Shown here piece by piece: positions 45,953 through 58,082 of a DNA stretch of 64,000 nucleotides. The stretch is from Osedax fenrisi (taxonomy: Eukaryota; Annelida; Polychaeta; Sabellida; Siboglinidae). Each line of letters starts with the position of its first letter. Within the stretch, counting starts at the first letter, position 1. The notes under the pieces are model-generated. The model ran no database searches, was not told where the DNA came from, and saw only the letters and a program-made list of their open reading frames with translations. A program made the translations under genes and the position numbers. Where the stretch lies: assembly GCA_964019155.1 (NCBI GenBank), contig OZ025241.1:26309059-26373058 (forward strand), in the 5' to 3' direction.

Positions 45953-46785
45953 AAACAGTTACTATTTTATTGATAGGTATTTATTTAGAAGGTGATTTTT
46001 TATTTTAATTGAAATAGTTTATTGTTACATTGATGTTATTTTATTATTATGTTTTAAATTGTTATGCACCATAAGAGTGATCATTATGATGAATATAGGT
46101 TCACAAACACTATCTAACTCAGAACAACTACTATACAGTATAATAATAAGTTAACAACATTTTAATTGTTGACCATCCTAGTGGGTGTGGCAATTCCTCA
46201 AAGTTTAAAATTGTGAGAATATGAAATTTAACATGGGGTTTTCAAAAATGACTAAACATTTATTTTAACCGACTATTATTTGTTGTTGTATTATGTAATT
46301 TTAATAGCATATAGAATAAGTATACTTATCCTTATCTTATAGGATAATTATAGAAAATAAAAAAAAAATGGAAATTTTTATTTTTTTTCATATATAATGA
46401 AATTAACGAAATTTCTAGGATTTAAAAAAAATTAAATTTATGAACAATATTTTTTGATTATAATTAATTTATATATCTAAAAATGAAAAGGAAAAAATTA
46501 AAAAAAAAAGATATCTAATTTATAAAAATATAATATTTATATCACTATATTTTTTAATACACACTTAATATTTTTAAAAAGGTAAAAACGAAGTAACATT
46601 TTTTTAACTTTTTATAATTTTGTTTTAAAAACAGATAGCTAATACTAAACTCGACTAAAATAATAACTACGGATGAAAAAATACTAAAGAATTAAGTTGT
46701 AGAAACTTTATTCATATATTTTTTGTATATATTCATTATAGATTATTTTTTTATAATATTTGTTTTCAATGTAATATTTTATTAT
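45641..46785. repeat. AT-rich stretch with (TA)n arrays
   Basis: (TA)n at about 45690-45734 and 45924-45947. The remainder is A/T-run-rich and without recognisable features. Confidence 0.6.
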
Positions 46786-46799
46786 TTTTGACAATCGAT

Positions 46800-47030
46800 C
46801 GTTTCGTCAATACAGGCTCAAATTGAATACTTTTCTATGCATATGTCTTATAACATCTAAACTTAATCTAATATTACTTGCCCAGAATAATGTTTGTCAA
46901 ATTATCATTCTTAGATCACTATATGTAGAATTGTCTATATATAGAATTCTATATATAGAATTGTTATATCAGTGTTGATTTCTATGGCAGTATTTTCCAT
47001 GTGTATATATTAGTAAGAAGAAGTGGAAGT
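46800..47030 (+). pseudogene. Very degraded LINE relic (tentative)
   Basis: TSKLNLILLAQNNVCQIIIL, then LLYQC-stop-FLWQYFPC, vaguely follow the SKL, LAQN-V-R-IL, LYQLHWLPV order of CR1-type ORF2. Confidence is low because stops and substitutions dominate. Confidence 0.2.
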
Positions 47031-47448
47031 GTGCGTTTCATACGGAAGATAATACATTCTGCTTCAGTTTATTATTTAATATTGTAAAAAGTATACAATT
47101 AGGCATATATTGGTATAGATTATATATACTATATAGTATTTATTTACTTATTATTTATATCTAATTTGGTTATTTGACACACATGTGTGTCGAGCGATAT
47201 CGTTAAACGATATCGTTGTCAGCTGAATAAAATGTGTAAGCGTTTTTCTTCAATTTATGTAGCTGTGGTGTATAGGTAAAGAAATATATATGTATATACC
47301 TATAGGTTGTAGTATATAGTTATTAGTTTCGTAATATAACCTAGTGTAGGTTTTATATAATAATGTATACAAACAATAACTAATAATACACATATATATA
47401 TATGGGTGGTTAACAACACGCATTCGCTGTATTTCGCTGTGAGATTAA

Positions 47449-47506
<58 letters not shown>

Positions 47507-47641
47507 TAAAATGTGAATCAATAATTCCGTATGTTCCCTACGTCTGGACAAGATGTACATCTACGCCAATGCCGGGTTACCGCCGCGTCAGTGTATGTTG
47601 AGAGCAGGGGGGATCGATACCTATGTTACATAACCATTGCG

Positions 47642-47680
<39 letters not shown>

Positions 47681-49095
47681 CAAGTGTGTATGTATGTATA
47701 CATGTTTGTAACGTGTGCGTATGTAGTCGATATACATACGTGTTACGAATGGTTTCTATTCGTTTAAAATATATGAAATACTTGTAAAGTATGTAAGATT
47801 TATATTAGAAGATTTATAAAGATTTCATATTATTAAATTAATGTTATAGTATTTAAGTGAAATACTAAAGAATGAAATAAATTTAAATATATTACAATAT
47901 TTAGTGTATAGGTACGGGTGTCCTTGGAAGCTAGAACTACGTTTTCTTATAATGCTTATATCACACGCATTAATACAATACTTTAATTATCAAAAAGTGA
48001 TTGTAAGCATACTCTTTTTCTTCAATAATTAAAATTTAGTAATAATTATAGAATATAAGTTGATTAATTTGTCATTTAATAAATAAGAAAAGTGAGATAG
48101 TTCAAGCTGCGACTATAGTCGCATATATGTTGAACATGCCTCACCTTACCATATACACTTATATATAAGTATATATGTATACAGTATACATTATATATAT
48201 ATACTGTATAATATGGAGCTAGTATACACGCTCGACATATGATATATTACATGTAGAATTATAATAGGTAATCAACACCAGGAAATTGTCATCAAACGAG
48301 GTCATATTATCATAAACATACACTTATTTTAAATATCTGATTAACTATATAGTATAGGTATCAATTATATACATATATAGTATATATTATATACAATAAA
48401 GTTAATGATTAAAACACATATATATATAATTAAATTGTAGAACAATCATATCTAATTCCAGCACACATAACTAGATATATTCCTAAACCCATGTGGTACA
48501 TAATATATATATATATATATATATAACTACTATCCTGGCTATTGAGCATATACGATTAATATATAATTATATATATATTATATATATAATAATGATTCAC
48601 AAATATTGACTTAAAACTCATACTATGGGTATTTGGCAGTACAATTTATTAACAGGTTTTTGTAGAGTTATATATGCAGGTATCGGTTTTAAAATATGTA
48701 TCAAAGTTATACGTGTGGTTAGTACATACCTTATATGGTATATATATATATATATATATATATGGAGCTAGAGATAAAGTTCTCTCTATGGTACATACAC
48801 ACTTAGTTGTAGCAACGATCATGCGTAAATTATGAAGTAAAACCCTAAACAATATGTGGTTATACACTGCACTTATAGTTTATTGACATTGATGTTAGGT
48901 GTTATATAATATGTCGGGGTAACTTGTATACTATACACTGTATAGGTTACAGTGTGTATGGGGTGTATTGGGTAACGTGTATGCTTATGTCGAAACATTC
49001 ATAGAAATGCAGACATTTTAATTTCGAGTAAAACAATTTCTTAATTCTTCATGAATATTCATTATCCCCACTAATTAAAGCGTTGCGTTTGTCTC
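47031..49095. other. AT-rich stretch, nothing identified
   Basis: Contains the near-palindrome CGATATCGTTAAACGATATC at about 47192-47211 and (TA)n arrays at about 47459-47501, 47647-47673, 48500-48525 and 48740-48765. No gene is visible. Confidence 0.55.
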
Positions 49096-49103
49096 CCATG
49101 AGA

Positions 49104-49146
49104 TGTGTGTGGGTGTGTGGGTGTGGGTGTGGGTGTGGGAGTGGGT
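49104..49146 (+). repeat. (GTGTGG)n G-rich repeat
   Basis: Six-base units GTGTGG/GTGGGT on the plus strand. The spacing of G runs could allow a quadruplex (inference). Confidence 0.75.
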
Positions 49147-49149
49147 GAT

Positions 49150-50765
49150 AGTCTGCGTTTGTCACACTTGTATCTCCTCTTGCGCACGCGTCATTGCGTA
49201 ATCACCAGCCACCACTATACATATGCACATCTACATATCACATGGCATTCAACACACACACACACATATATGTATCTCGAAATGTAATTTATATATATAT
49301 ATATATGTAGTTGTATTTATATATATATACTAATTTTATTATTATCATTATATATATATATAGAGAGAATGTATATAATGTACATTGTACATATCTACTA
49401 CATCTTATATAGATAATGGTGTACATATAATAATGTATCATACTTATATAGTTTTATTTAATTATATCATTATATCTAATTTGTATACATAATACACTAT
49501 TTCATTATGATATTTGTAATACAAAATATAATTAAACTATATGTATAACAAAAAGTATAATATTATCAAGGTTAGATATGTGTGACATTATTTTTAATTA
49601 ATAATAATATTATTAATGTTAAAATATCGGCGTATTTATAAATTTCTAATATCGGTAATTACTAATAAATATATATTTATTAGATAATTATCATTATAAT
49701 GACTTATATATGATTTATATGACCTACAATAGTATTTGGTTGCTATAGTAACCGTATAGAGTATTTGATCTTAGCGGCCTACTATGTAGTTAGAATATTT
49801 AATCAAATTATTTATTTATACAACATTATTTACTTATCAATTTAATATATTAAATTAATATTATAAAACCTTATATAAAATCGTACATTCTAATATATAT
49901 ATATAGAATTCTAATATATTTTAATTTCTATATATGTAGGTATTTACATAGAATATACCTAAATGTAAAACTCGTAATGAAGCATATTTATGAAAAATTT
50001 CTATTATAATGATTATTTAAAAACAGACGTTCGTATTATTAACGTAGATCTGCGATTTAACATCTGCGATACCCGGGAAATATATGATAAAGGCATTAGA
50101 AATACCAATAGGCATTAGAAATAGGTAGACCACGATCGGCAATAAAATCTGATCACCGATTTGAATGCAAATCCGCCATTTATGTTGCATTGGTAAATAA
50201 AATGTTCAATAAAAATGCAATGAATACCATTGAATTAGTAACCTATATTATATAGGCTATATATATGTATATAGGTATAACACATTTATGTACTTCAATA
50301 CAATTGCAATGTAATAATAATGGCTTGCAACCCGTATACGACGTTACATTATAACAACTCCTTCAAATGGTAAACAACATTACACTGCAGATTTATACCT
50401 ATAGTAGTTATACTATAGTATACTATACTGTACTATAGTCTACTGTAGTCTAATGACTAGGTACCTGAGTGCAAACACTCACCGTACACGTGCAAACACT
50501 AATACTAGAATTAATTATTAATGTCTTTTCAATTAGTGGTTTTCGTATTAAGACGCGGCGATCGATTCTTCAGCAGGCCTCTTGTCTAATGGTATACCGT
50601 ATACCACTATATATAGTGTTCTGACATCATCGTGTAGGCATTATTAGGCTGTGTTATGCAATAGTAATAGTAATGATAATAATAATACTAATAATAATTT
50701 ATTATTTGTATACATTTATATAATATCAATAATCTATAGGATATATACCTACATATTGATATGTT

Positions 50766-50803
<38 letters not shown>

Positions 50804-51077
50804 ATAATAACCCATAGGTTATCTATATTGAAGTTCGGTGGAAATTCATTATTTTTTATATTGTATTTATATCTAAATTAAGTTTTATATTTATCTTTAA
50901 TATTAGAAATAATAAAATTTACATTATGTATTTACGAAACATTTCATTCGAATAGTGTTATCTATTCCTGTTAATTATAGTTCATTATAAAATTATACTA
51001 TACTATAGTATAGGAAGCCTATAGGCTTCCTTCTTAAGAGATTATTATATATAAGTCTATACGTATACATATATATG
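49150..51077. other. AT-rich stretch, nothing identified
   Basis: 50010-50250 contains an imperfect duplication of AGGCATTAGAAATA. Palindromic ACTATAGTATACTATA words lie near 50410. (TA)n lies at about 50771-50799. No gene is visible. Confidence 0.5.
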
Positions 51078-51100
51078 TATATATATATATATATATATCA

Positions 51101-51572
51101 GAAATTAATGGTGATAATTTAAAAAACAAATCAATAATAATATATAATGCTAATGAAAGTGACTTCGAAGATAATAAAAGTAAATATGATACTGAAATTA
51201 AAACTTGTAAATAATATAATTAAGACTGTTACAGATGATTCTATATGTAATAATGTAATTAAGTTCCATAGATTAGGAAAACGAAATGATGTAAAGATAC
51301 AAAATAATAAAATTAGACCTATAAAAGTAATTTTTAAAAATGAAATTGATAAAATTAATATAATCAAACATGCATTTAAATTAAAAGATTCTGAATATAA
51401 TAAAGTTGGTATAACACATGAATTTTCTATAGATCAACTTAATATTCAATCAGACCTAATAAAAAAGGCAAAAAGTAAGTCAACTGATGATGTTAAATAT
51501 AAAGTAATATTTATAAATAATTCCTTTAAAACAATATCTATAGTATCTGAATCACAACAGTATGATGAATAA
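51101..51572 (+). pseudogene. LINE ORF1 C-terminal part, truncated and frameshifted
   Basis: The frame starting at 51101 gives NKSIIIYNANESDFEDNKSK and stops at 51212-51214. The frame starting at 51147 then supplies KLVNNIIKTVTDDSICNNVI, followed by FHRLGKRND, RPIKVIFKN and a C-terminal region to TAA at 51570-51572. Together these follow the order of LINE ORF1 RNA-binding domains (a NVVIFNV-ES block, then F-RLGK, then RPIKV-F). A single frame change near 51195-51210 would join them. The ATG at 51147 is therefore probably not the native start. The N-terminal half of ORF1 is missing. Confidence 0.6.
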
Positions 51573-54540
51573 TAAAATTCAAAACACAGCTTATTATACT
51601 ATTAAGGAATATAATAATATACATAATACGTTAAATATAACTATATTGATGCTAAACATTAGAAGTTTCAATAAAAATATCAATACATTTAATATATTTG
51701 TGGATACATTAGTCAGTAAACCAGATATAATAGTACTAACTGAAACATGGTTAACTGATACTGATGATCCTTCAATATATCTAACAGATTACAAAATGTT
51801 TAAAACAAATCATATACTAAAAATTAAAAAAAAAGGTGGAGGAGTTGCAATTTTTGCTCACAAACATTTAGATTGTTTATATATAGAAGACTTATCAACA
51901 GCAATTGATGATGACTTAGAAATAATCAGTATACAATTAAATTTAAAATTTAAATATAAACCTATAATAATCACAGGGTTGTATAAAGCACCAAATATTA
52001 ATAGAACTATCTTTAATGATTTCTTTTATAATTTGTTTTTAAAATATATTAATTCTGAAATTTTTATTTGTGGTGATTTTAATATTGATTTTTTAGATGT
52101 TTTTAATCCATTCACAATTGATTTTAATAATACCATTTCACAATTAGGCCTAAATAATTTAATAAAAATACCAACTAGATTATCAACTTATAAGAATTCA
52201 TTAATAGATAACATATTAACAAATAGTAATTCAATTTTATTGAATGGTGTTATTAATACAGATATATCTGATCATTCTGTTATATTTACTACTTTGAATA
52301 TAAAAAATAACTATACTAAAAGTTGTGACTATGTATATATCAGAAATATGCATAATATTAATGCATTAGTAAATACATTATCGATTTACAAATGGGACTA
52401 TTTTTACACAATTACAGATCCTTCTATATGTTATGATGAATTAGTAATACAATTAAATGAAATGTTTAATAAATTTTGTCCCATATCTAGAAAAAAAATA
52501 AATAAAAATAGTATTAACAATCCATGGCTTACAAGTAAATTGAAAAATGCAATAAGAAAAAAAAATAAATTATTTAACACATATAAAACTAAAAACTGCC
52601 CTATCACATTTATTAAATATAAAAAACTAAAAAATAAAATTAATAAAAATATAAAATATGAAAAAAATAAATATTACTCAAATATTTTTTCAAATTGTAA
52701 TCAAAAAGAAAATTGGACACATTTGAACACTATAATTAATCAAAATGTTGATGAATTACCCAAAATACTTAAATATGAAGGAAAAGAAATTATAAATATA
52801 AAAGATCAATGTGAACATTTTAATAATTATTTTTCAAATGTGGGTTTTAAAATAAATGAAAGTTTTTTAAATAAAAATATGACTAATGATAATTTGATTA
52901 GTGATAACATGACTAGTGATAATATGACTAATGATAATATAACTAATGATAATGATTTTAGATATTTTTTAAACTCTATTGAGAACAGTTTTTATTTTTT
53001 ACCTATTACTGATAAGGAAATAATTAATATTACACTTAATATGAAATCTAAATCATCCAAAGATATAAATAACTGGGACATGAAATTAATCAAGCTTTTA
53101 ATAAATTCTATTGCTAAACCATTAGAATATTTATTTAATTTATGCTTGGCTAATTCTGAATTTCCTGATAATATGAAAATTGCTATCATTAAACCAGTAT
53201 TTAAAGCAAATGATAAAAAACAGATAATCAACTATAGACCCATTTCATTACTACCGCAAATTAGTAAAATCTTCGAAAAAATAATTTATAATAGAATGAT
53301 GGACTTTATATATAAAAATAAAATAATTAATGATAACCAATATGGATTTATTGAAAAATCCAATACTACCCTTTCACATTTTAACTTACAACATTTTTTA
53401 TTTACTAAACATAGTTTAAATAAAAAAATTGCTACGCTATTTTTAGACCTTAAAAAAGCGTTCGATGTTGTAGACCATGACATTTTATTAAAAAAATTAG
53501 AATACTGTGGTTTTAGGGGTCATGTAAATGTGTTTTTAAAAAATTATTTATTAGATAGAAAAGTTAAAACTCGAATAAATAATACTGTATCATCTGTTAG
53601 AAATGTACGTTTTGGTGTTCCTCATGGATCAGTATTAGGTCCATTATTTTTTATAATATTTATTAATGACATATCAAATATATTTAATAATGATGATAAT
53701 ATAAATTTAAATATATATGCAGATGACACATCACTCTCTATATTTGCAAATTCAAATGAAGAATTGAGTAGTAATATGCAATTATATTTAGATAGATTAT
53801 GTCATTGGTTTAATATAAATAAATTAAAATTGAATATTGAAAAAACTAAAATACTTCCTTATTTTAATACAAAAATTATAAATAATATAAATTTAAATAA
53901 TGCGAACATAGAAATAGTAGATAGGTATACGTTTTTAGGTATTATATTAGATAGTAATTTAACATATTCGTTTCATATTATAAATTTGTGTAATAAATTA
54001 TCAAAAATTGTATATCTTTTTCGGAAGCTAAAATTTCTTAACATACACAATTTAATTATATTATATAATTCACTATTTTTATCAAATATGTCATATGGAA
54101 TAGAAATATGGGGTAATGTTTATGAAGATAGATTAAAAAAACTAGTATTAATACAAAAAAAAACAATTCGAATTATCAATAAAAATATGATAGACAAGTC
54201 TCAATTACCTCTGATTCGTTTATCACACACTAATAATATGTTTAAATATAATTCTATTTTAAAATTGAATGAACTCATATCTTTTAGAATAATATTATTT
54301 TTATATAACCTTTTACATAATAACTATAACATTAATCTAGATACATTTTTTATTTATAATAAAGACAAATCAAGATTTATTTTTCCATTAATGAAAACAA
54401 CGAAATTTCAAAACACAATTTTTTTTAAAGGCCCAAAATACTATAATAATATAATGAGTAATATATTAAAATCTGAAAATATACATAATATACACAAATT
54501 AAAAAAAGTATTAAAGAATTACTTTTTAAATAAATATTAG
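51562..54540 (+). CDS. LINE ORF2: APE endonuclease / reverse transcriptase
   Basis: 992 residues, no interruption. Residues about 25-250 are an APE-type endonuclease: LNIRSFNKN, TETWL (catalytic Glu61), GDFNID at 171-176 and SDHSV at 236-240. It nicks target DNA to prime reverse transcription. The RT domain spans about 540-830: NYRPISLLPQISKIFEKI (557-574), LDLKKAFDVVDHDIL (628-642), GVPHGSVLGP (685-694, where the family norm is GVPQGSVLGP), catalytic YADD at 719-722, KLNIEKTK (756-763) and FLGIILD. The C-terminus follows the usual post-RT layout. No RNase H domain is seen. Between the two domains a pentapeptide repeat of the NMTND type occurs about five times (439-465), encoded by a 15-bp minisatellite. 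The start codon overlaps the end of ORF1 by 11 bases in another frame, typical of bicistronic LINEs. Clade assignment inside CR1/L2/jockey needs a tree. Confidence 0.92.
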   Translation: MMNNKIQNTAYYTIKEYNNIHNTLNITILMLNIRSFNKNINTFNIFVDTLVSKPDIIVLTETWLTDTDDPSIYLTDYKMFKTNHILKIKKKGGGVAIFAHKHLDCLYIEDLSTAIDDDLEIISIQLNLKFKYKPIIITGLYKAPNINRTIFNDFFYNLFLKYINSEIFICGDFNIDFLDVFNPFTIDFNNTISQLGLNNLIKIPTRLSTYKNSLIDNILTNSNSILLNGVINTDISDHSVIFTTLNIKNNYTKSCDYVYIRNMHNINALVNTLSIYKWDYFYTITDPSICYDELVIQLNEMFNKFCPISRKKINKNSINNPWLTSKLKNAIRKKNKLFNTYKTKNCPITFIKYKKLKNKINKNIKYEKNKYYSNIFSNCNQKENWTHLNTIINQNVDELPKILKYEGKEIINIKDQCEHFNNYFSNVGFKINESFLNKNMTNDNLISDNMTSDNMTNDNITNDNDFRYFLNSIENSFYFLPITDKEIINITLNMKSKSSKDINNWDMKLIKLLINSIAKPLEYLFNLCLANSEFPDNMKIAIIKPVFKANDKKQIINYRPISLLPQISKIFEKIIYNRMMDFIYKNKIINDNQYGFIEKSNTTLSHFNLQHFLFTKHSLNKKIATLFLDLKKAFDVVDHDILLKKLEYCGFRGHVNVFLKNYLLDRKVKTRINNTVSSVRNVRFGVPHGSVLGPLFFIIFINDISNIFNNDDNINLNIYADDTSLSIFANSNEELSSNMQLYLDRLCHWFNINKLKLNIEKTKILPYFNTKIINNINLNNANIEIVDRYTFLGIILDSNLTYSFHIINLCNKLSKIVYLFRKLKFLNIHNLIILYNSLFLSNMSYGIEIWGNVYEDRLKKLVLIQKKTIRIINKNMIDKSQLPLIRLSHTNNMFKYNSILKLNELISFRIILFLYNLLHNNYNINLDTFFIYNKDKSRFIFPLMKTTKFQNTIFFKGPKYYNNIMSNILKSENIHNIHKLKKVLKNYFLNKY
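52877..52952 (+). repeat. 15-bp in-frame minisatellite inside ORF2
   Basis: Units like ATGACTAATGATAAT, about five copies, keep the frame and encode the Asn-Met-Thr-Asn-Asp repeat between endonuclease and RT. Confidence 0.8.
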
Positions 54541-54621
54541 TTTTTATATTTTAGCATTTTAATCATTTTTAATATTTTTAATCTTCGTCAATTTTTAAAA
54601 TTTTTATATTTAAAACTACTT

Positions 54622-54845
54622 GGGTCATATTTATGTTATTATATTTTTATAATTTTTTATTATTTTATTCGCACTTTTTTGTTATATAATTGTTTGCACA
54701 AGTTTTAAACATACTTTATTTTAATTTGTATATACTAAACCATTTGAATCATTTTATGTTATTACATTTCAATAATTTTTTATTATTTTATTCGCACTTT
54801 TTGTTTTATATTTGTTTGCACAAGTTTTAACACATTTTATTTTAT
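54622..54845 (+). repeat. About 124-bp tandem duplication in the LINE 3' UTR
   Basis: The stretch holding TTTTATTATTTTATTCGCAC and TTGTTTGCACAAGTTTTAA occurs twice, at about 54622 and 54746, diverged by several substitutions. Confidence 0.75.
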
Positions 54846-55146
54846 TAGTTTATTTAATGGATTGATGAAACATGATGAAATACGCTGAGGGACATTATTT
54901 GTATTATTATTATTATTCTCTTTATATATATTTCTTTACTCTTATTATATTGAATTCTAGTACACAAGTCTTATTATTATTGTATAAATGTCCCAAAGCT
55001 ATTATATTCATATACTATGGAGGTATCGACTTAATAAAGCTACTTATAGCTTTCAATGATCCTCCTTAGACAATTGTCTATAAACTGATTTCATTCATTC
55101 ATATATATACATAAGAGTGGGCGTAATATGTTCTGAATGATGGTAC

Positions 55147-55149
<3 letters not shown>

Positions 55150-55189
<40 letters not shown>

Positions 55190-56427
55190 TAATTTATTGA
55201 ATATAGAAAATAGATATTCAATATGACATAAAACAGGAGATAAAACTAATAGTACGAAATAAAATAAAAGTATAAACATTATTGATTTACATATGCCATT
55301 GCTTAGCTCGTATATGCTAATGATATGCCAACAAGGCCGCGACAGATCTCAGCTTTTAGGAAAGGGTGAATCATTTCCTATGCCGTGGGGAGGAAAATTT
55401 GACCAGTAGATTCCACGCTGGCATCCTTACTCCCCGACACCCGTCACAACCCCACTGACCTAACATAACACACGAGGACAAACAGTAAATAAGGCTATAA
55501 ATAAAAATATATAAATAAATGTACAAGGTAGGATGAACATGTTCATCAACTACCAGACAGTATCGCAGAAACACCCGATTTAAATAATAGAAGAGACTTC
55601 AGTACGGTTAGATGAGCAGGCAGATTGTTCCATGTAGCCGAGACCCGATTGCTGAAGAAGTTGTGTGATCGGTTATTCTTGGATATATCTCTTTTAATTT
55701 TCACCGAAGGCCCTCTGAGATGATTCGTGTAGGTCCACAAGAAATCATCTACATCCACATCAACGAGACCATTGACTATTTTGTAAGTCAGCACCATATC
55801 AGCAACATGCCTACGGGAAGAAAGTGATTTTAGCTTTAAAAATAGTAATCTATCAGGGTATTCTAATGAACCTAAATTGCATCTAAAGAAAAGCTAACGA
55901 GTAAATAGTCTCTGAACCAATTCGAGTTTGGTGGAATTACCATTTGTTCTGAAAGGAATGGATGGGTTCCAGAGACTGGATGCGTATTCAAGGACAGGTC
56001 TTACATAACTCATATATGCTAGTGTCAATGGTACATGTTTGTTACATCTAAATACTCGAAAGATTATATTAATCATTCTGTATGCTTTACGGATAATATT
56101 ATCAATATGATCATTAAAAGATAGATTATGGTTGATAGTTACACCTAGATCGGTGTACGTATTAGAATAGCTTAATTGAACACCGTTAATCGAGTATGAG
56201 GATATTTCATTACCCTTACTAGACATTATAGAGCATTTATGGATTGCTAAATTAAGACCTGATAATTTTGACCAATCATTTAATTTGGTTAGTGCATTAT
56301 GCATATAGTCCATTTCAAATTCATATTTATGGATAAGAGAAAGTTTGGCATCGTCAGCAAAAAGGGTACATATGATCTGAGGTGAGAATATATTGGGAAG
56401 GTCATTTATGTAGATTATAAATAAAAT
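55150..56427 (-). mobile_element. Second LINE, 5'-truncated, minus strand
   Basis: The element begins at 56427 next to a TA array, inside the RT domain, and runs to a (TAA)n tail at 55150-55190. The 3' UTR spans about 55192-55545. It lies tail to tail with the LINE at 51099-55102. Its protein is not closely similar to that ORF2, so it is a different lineage (CR1/jockey group or similar). Confidence 0.75.
55546..56427 (-). pseudogene. RT C-terminal half with one nonsense codon
   Basis: The frame is open except for one TAG at 55894-55896. It reads YINDLPNIFSPQIICTLFAD followed by DAKLSLIHKYEFEMDYM, so RT motif 5 FADD is intact. Then come LNDWSKLSGLNLAIHKC, YTDLGVTINHNLSFNDHI, RPVLEYASSLWNP and LELVQRLFTR. 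After the stop it continues in the same frame as LFFRCNLGSLEYPDRLLFLK, with a C-terminal RSHNFFSNRVSATWNNLPAH (the S-R---WN-LP signature) before TAG at 55546-55548. A single substitution separates it from an open frame over this part, though the N-terminal two thirds of the ORF are absent. Confidence 0.8.
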
Positions 56428-56483
56428 ATATATATGTATATATATATATATAGTATAATATATAAAGTAAATATCTTATAATA

Positions 56484-57383
56484 GGGAAAAGTAACCGAAT
56501 ACGGACAGTACCCTAAAACGTACACTCTCGGGATATCAGAAACCATAAATCCTAAAAAAAATGTGTAATTAATATAATATTCATAATTATATAAATAGTC
56601 TAAATAAGTAATTTTTATTTTTTAATTATTCAAAATAGTTCTGATAATTGCAATAAACTGAGTTATTTATAACGTTTTTAAATTTATGACAACAATTTTC
56701 AACTTAAAACATTCTCAAGCATATACAAATATATCTATAAAAAACATAACAATATATTATTATAAACTAAAGCATTCTAAACATTATATACATAAATTCT
56801 ATATTTGTTATCATATATTAATTAAGTTATAAGCATATACCTAGAGGTCATATAAGTCCCTAATACGGACACTCAATATATTTCATAATACGGATACCCT
56901 ATAACCAATCAGCGCGAAGCGTGTGAACTATTCTGATTTTCTTAAAATCGCGTGCGTTATAATATTAATACCACCAATGAAGCTAAATCTAAAAATGTTA
57001 AATTTAGAGAATTAAATTGTATTAAAATAATACTAAAAAGAAATAAATTATTAACTAATTAAATTATATTAAATTATTCATAAAATTAATTATAAATAAT
57101 GTAATTCTAATTTATCTGATTGGTTCATTAATAATGTATAGTTTATCTAGTGGTATGTAGGGTATCCGTATTATAACACAGGATGTCCGTATTCGAACAT
57201 TGGTATACCTAATACGGACACCCTCATTATCTATTGAATACAATTATTAAATAAAATGTTTAAATCACAATAATATCTATAATCATATAATATTAACATG
57301 TTGTAATTTTTAAATAAAAATATTAAGTCATAACATGTTAAGACCATTTATTGTTAAAGTGTCGGTATTAGGTTACTTTCCTC
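56484..57383. mobile_element. MITE family F, copy 2 (inverted)
   Basis: The left end GGGAAAAGTAACCGAATACG follows a TA (56482-56483). The right end reverse-complemented is GGAAAGTAACCTAATACCGA. It has the same interior landmarks as copy 1 in reverse (CCAATCAGCGCG, then GACACCCT, then GACCTCTAGGTATA-type words). It has about 270 extra bases in the middle with more ATACGGACACCC words, so either copy 1 is deleted or this one contains an insertion. Confidence 0.65.
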
Positions 57384-57757
57384 CACTCTAAAATCAATTA
57401 CTAATGCACACTTCAAAATATACTTTATTATTGAAGATAAAAATGACTATACGCTTAACAGGTCGCATAACTGCATAGATGGAAATAATATAACACATAA
57501 CTTCACAATCAGCCCATGAACAATGACTATTACAAAAATTAATCAATAAAAAATGTCTGAAAAAAAGGACCAATACTTATACCGAGATTAGACGTAGAAA
57601 AGGCGATTCGGTATTTAATGATCGTTAAATCATATATAATATACAAATGTATGTGTGATTTTAAATAAGTATGAATATTAACAATTCAAATATTCACAGA
57701 ACGTTATCAAATGATATGGATTAATATGGCGTTCGCTGCATTTAAATAAACGCCGAT
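57384..57757. other. AT-rich spacer, nothing identified
   Basis: No gene or element was recognised. Confidence 0.5.
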
Positions 57758-57758
57758 C

Positions 57759-57925
57759 CAGTCAACTCTCGATATCTAAGAATCCTCGCTTACTCAGAAA
57801 TGTAATAAATTATAGTTTGGTTGTTAACCAATATATTGTTAACATATATGTGAATACATTAATAATTCGATATCTCGGAAAAATTTCGTCGGTTCCTTAC
57901 ATTCTGAGATATAGAGAGTTACCTA
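57759..57925. mobile_element. Short pogo-like MITE E
   Basis: The left end CAGTCAACTCTCGATATCTA and the reverse-complemented right end (GGTAACTCTCTATATCTCAG) form imperfect inverted repeats. CTCGATATCTCGG appears again inside. It resembles element D (CAGTCAACTC start). The right terminus lacks a clean CTG and TA, so it is decayed. Confidence 0.5.
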
Positions 57926-58051
57926 TATAGTATATCATGTATATTATTTATTATATATATTAATATAATTTGTACAGATAATATGCAATATTATATTAAT
58001 GTATAATGTAAAGTTCGTAATGTTTCAGTGATGGATACAATAATCACTATA

Positions 58052-58082
<31 letters not shown>

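Larger units (their letters stand above)
51099..55102 (+). mobile_element. CR1/jockey-group LINE, 5'-truncated, intact ORF2
   Basis: The element starts immediately after a (TA)n array (51078-51098) inside ORF1. It carries an overlapping ORF2 and a roughly 550-bp 3' UTR ending in TTTCATTCATTCAT before ATATATATAC. TA-rich sequence on both sides fits insertion into a TA array. The coding sequence is extremely AT-rich (Asn, Ile, Lys dominate). The uninterrupted ORF2 implies that the copy is young or under recent constraint. Truncation and the ORF1 frameshift mean this copy is probably not autonomous. Confidence 0.85.

Noticed and set aside
51147..51149. ATG at 51147 as the true ORF1 start
   Set aside because: Coding similarity begins upstream in another frame, so this ATG is internal to a truncated, frameshifted ORF1.
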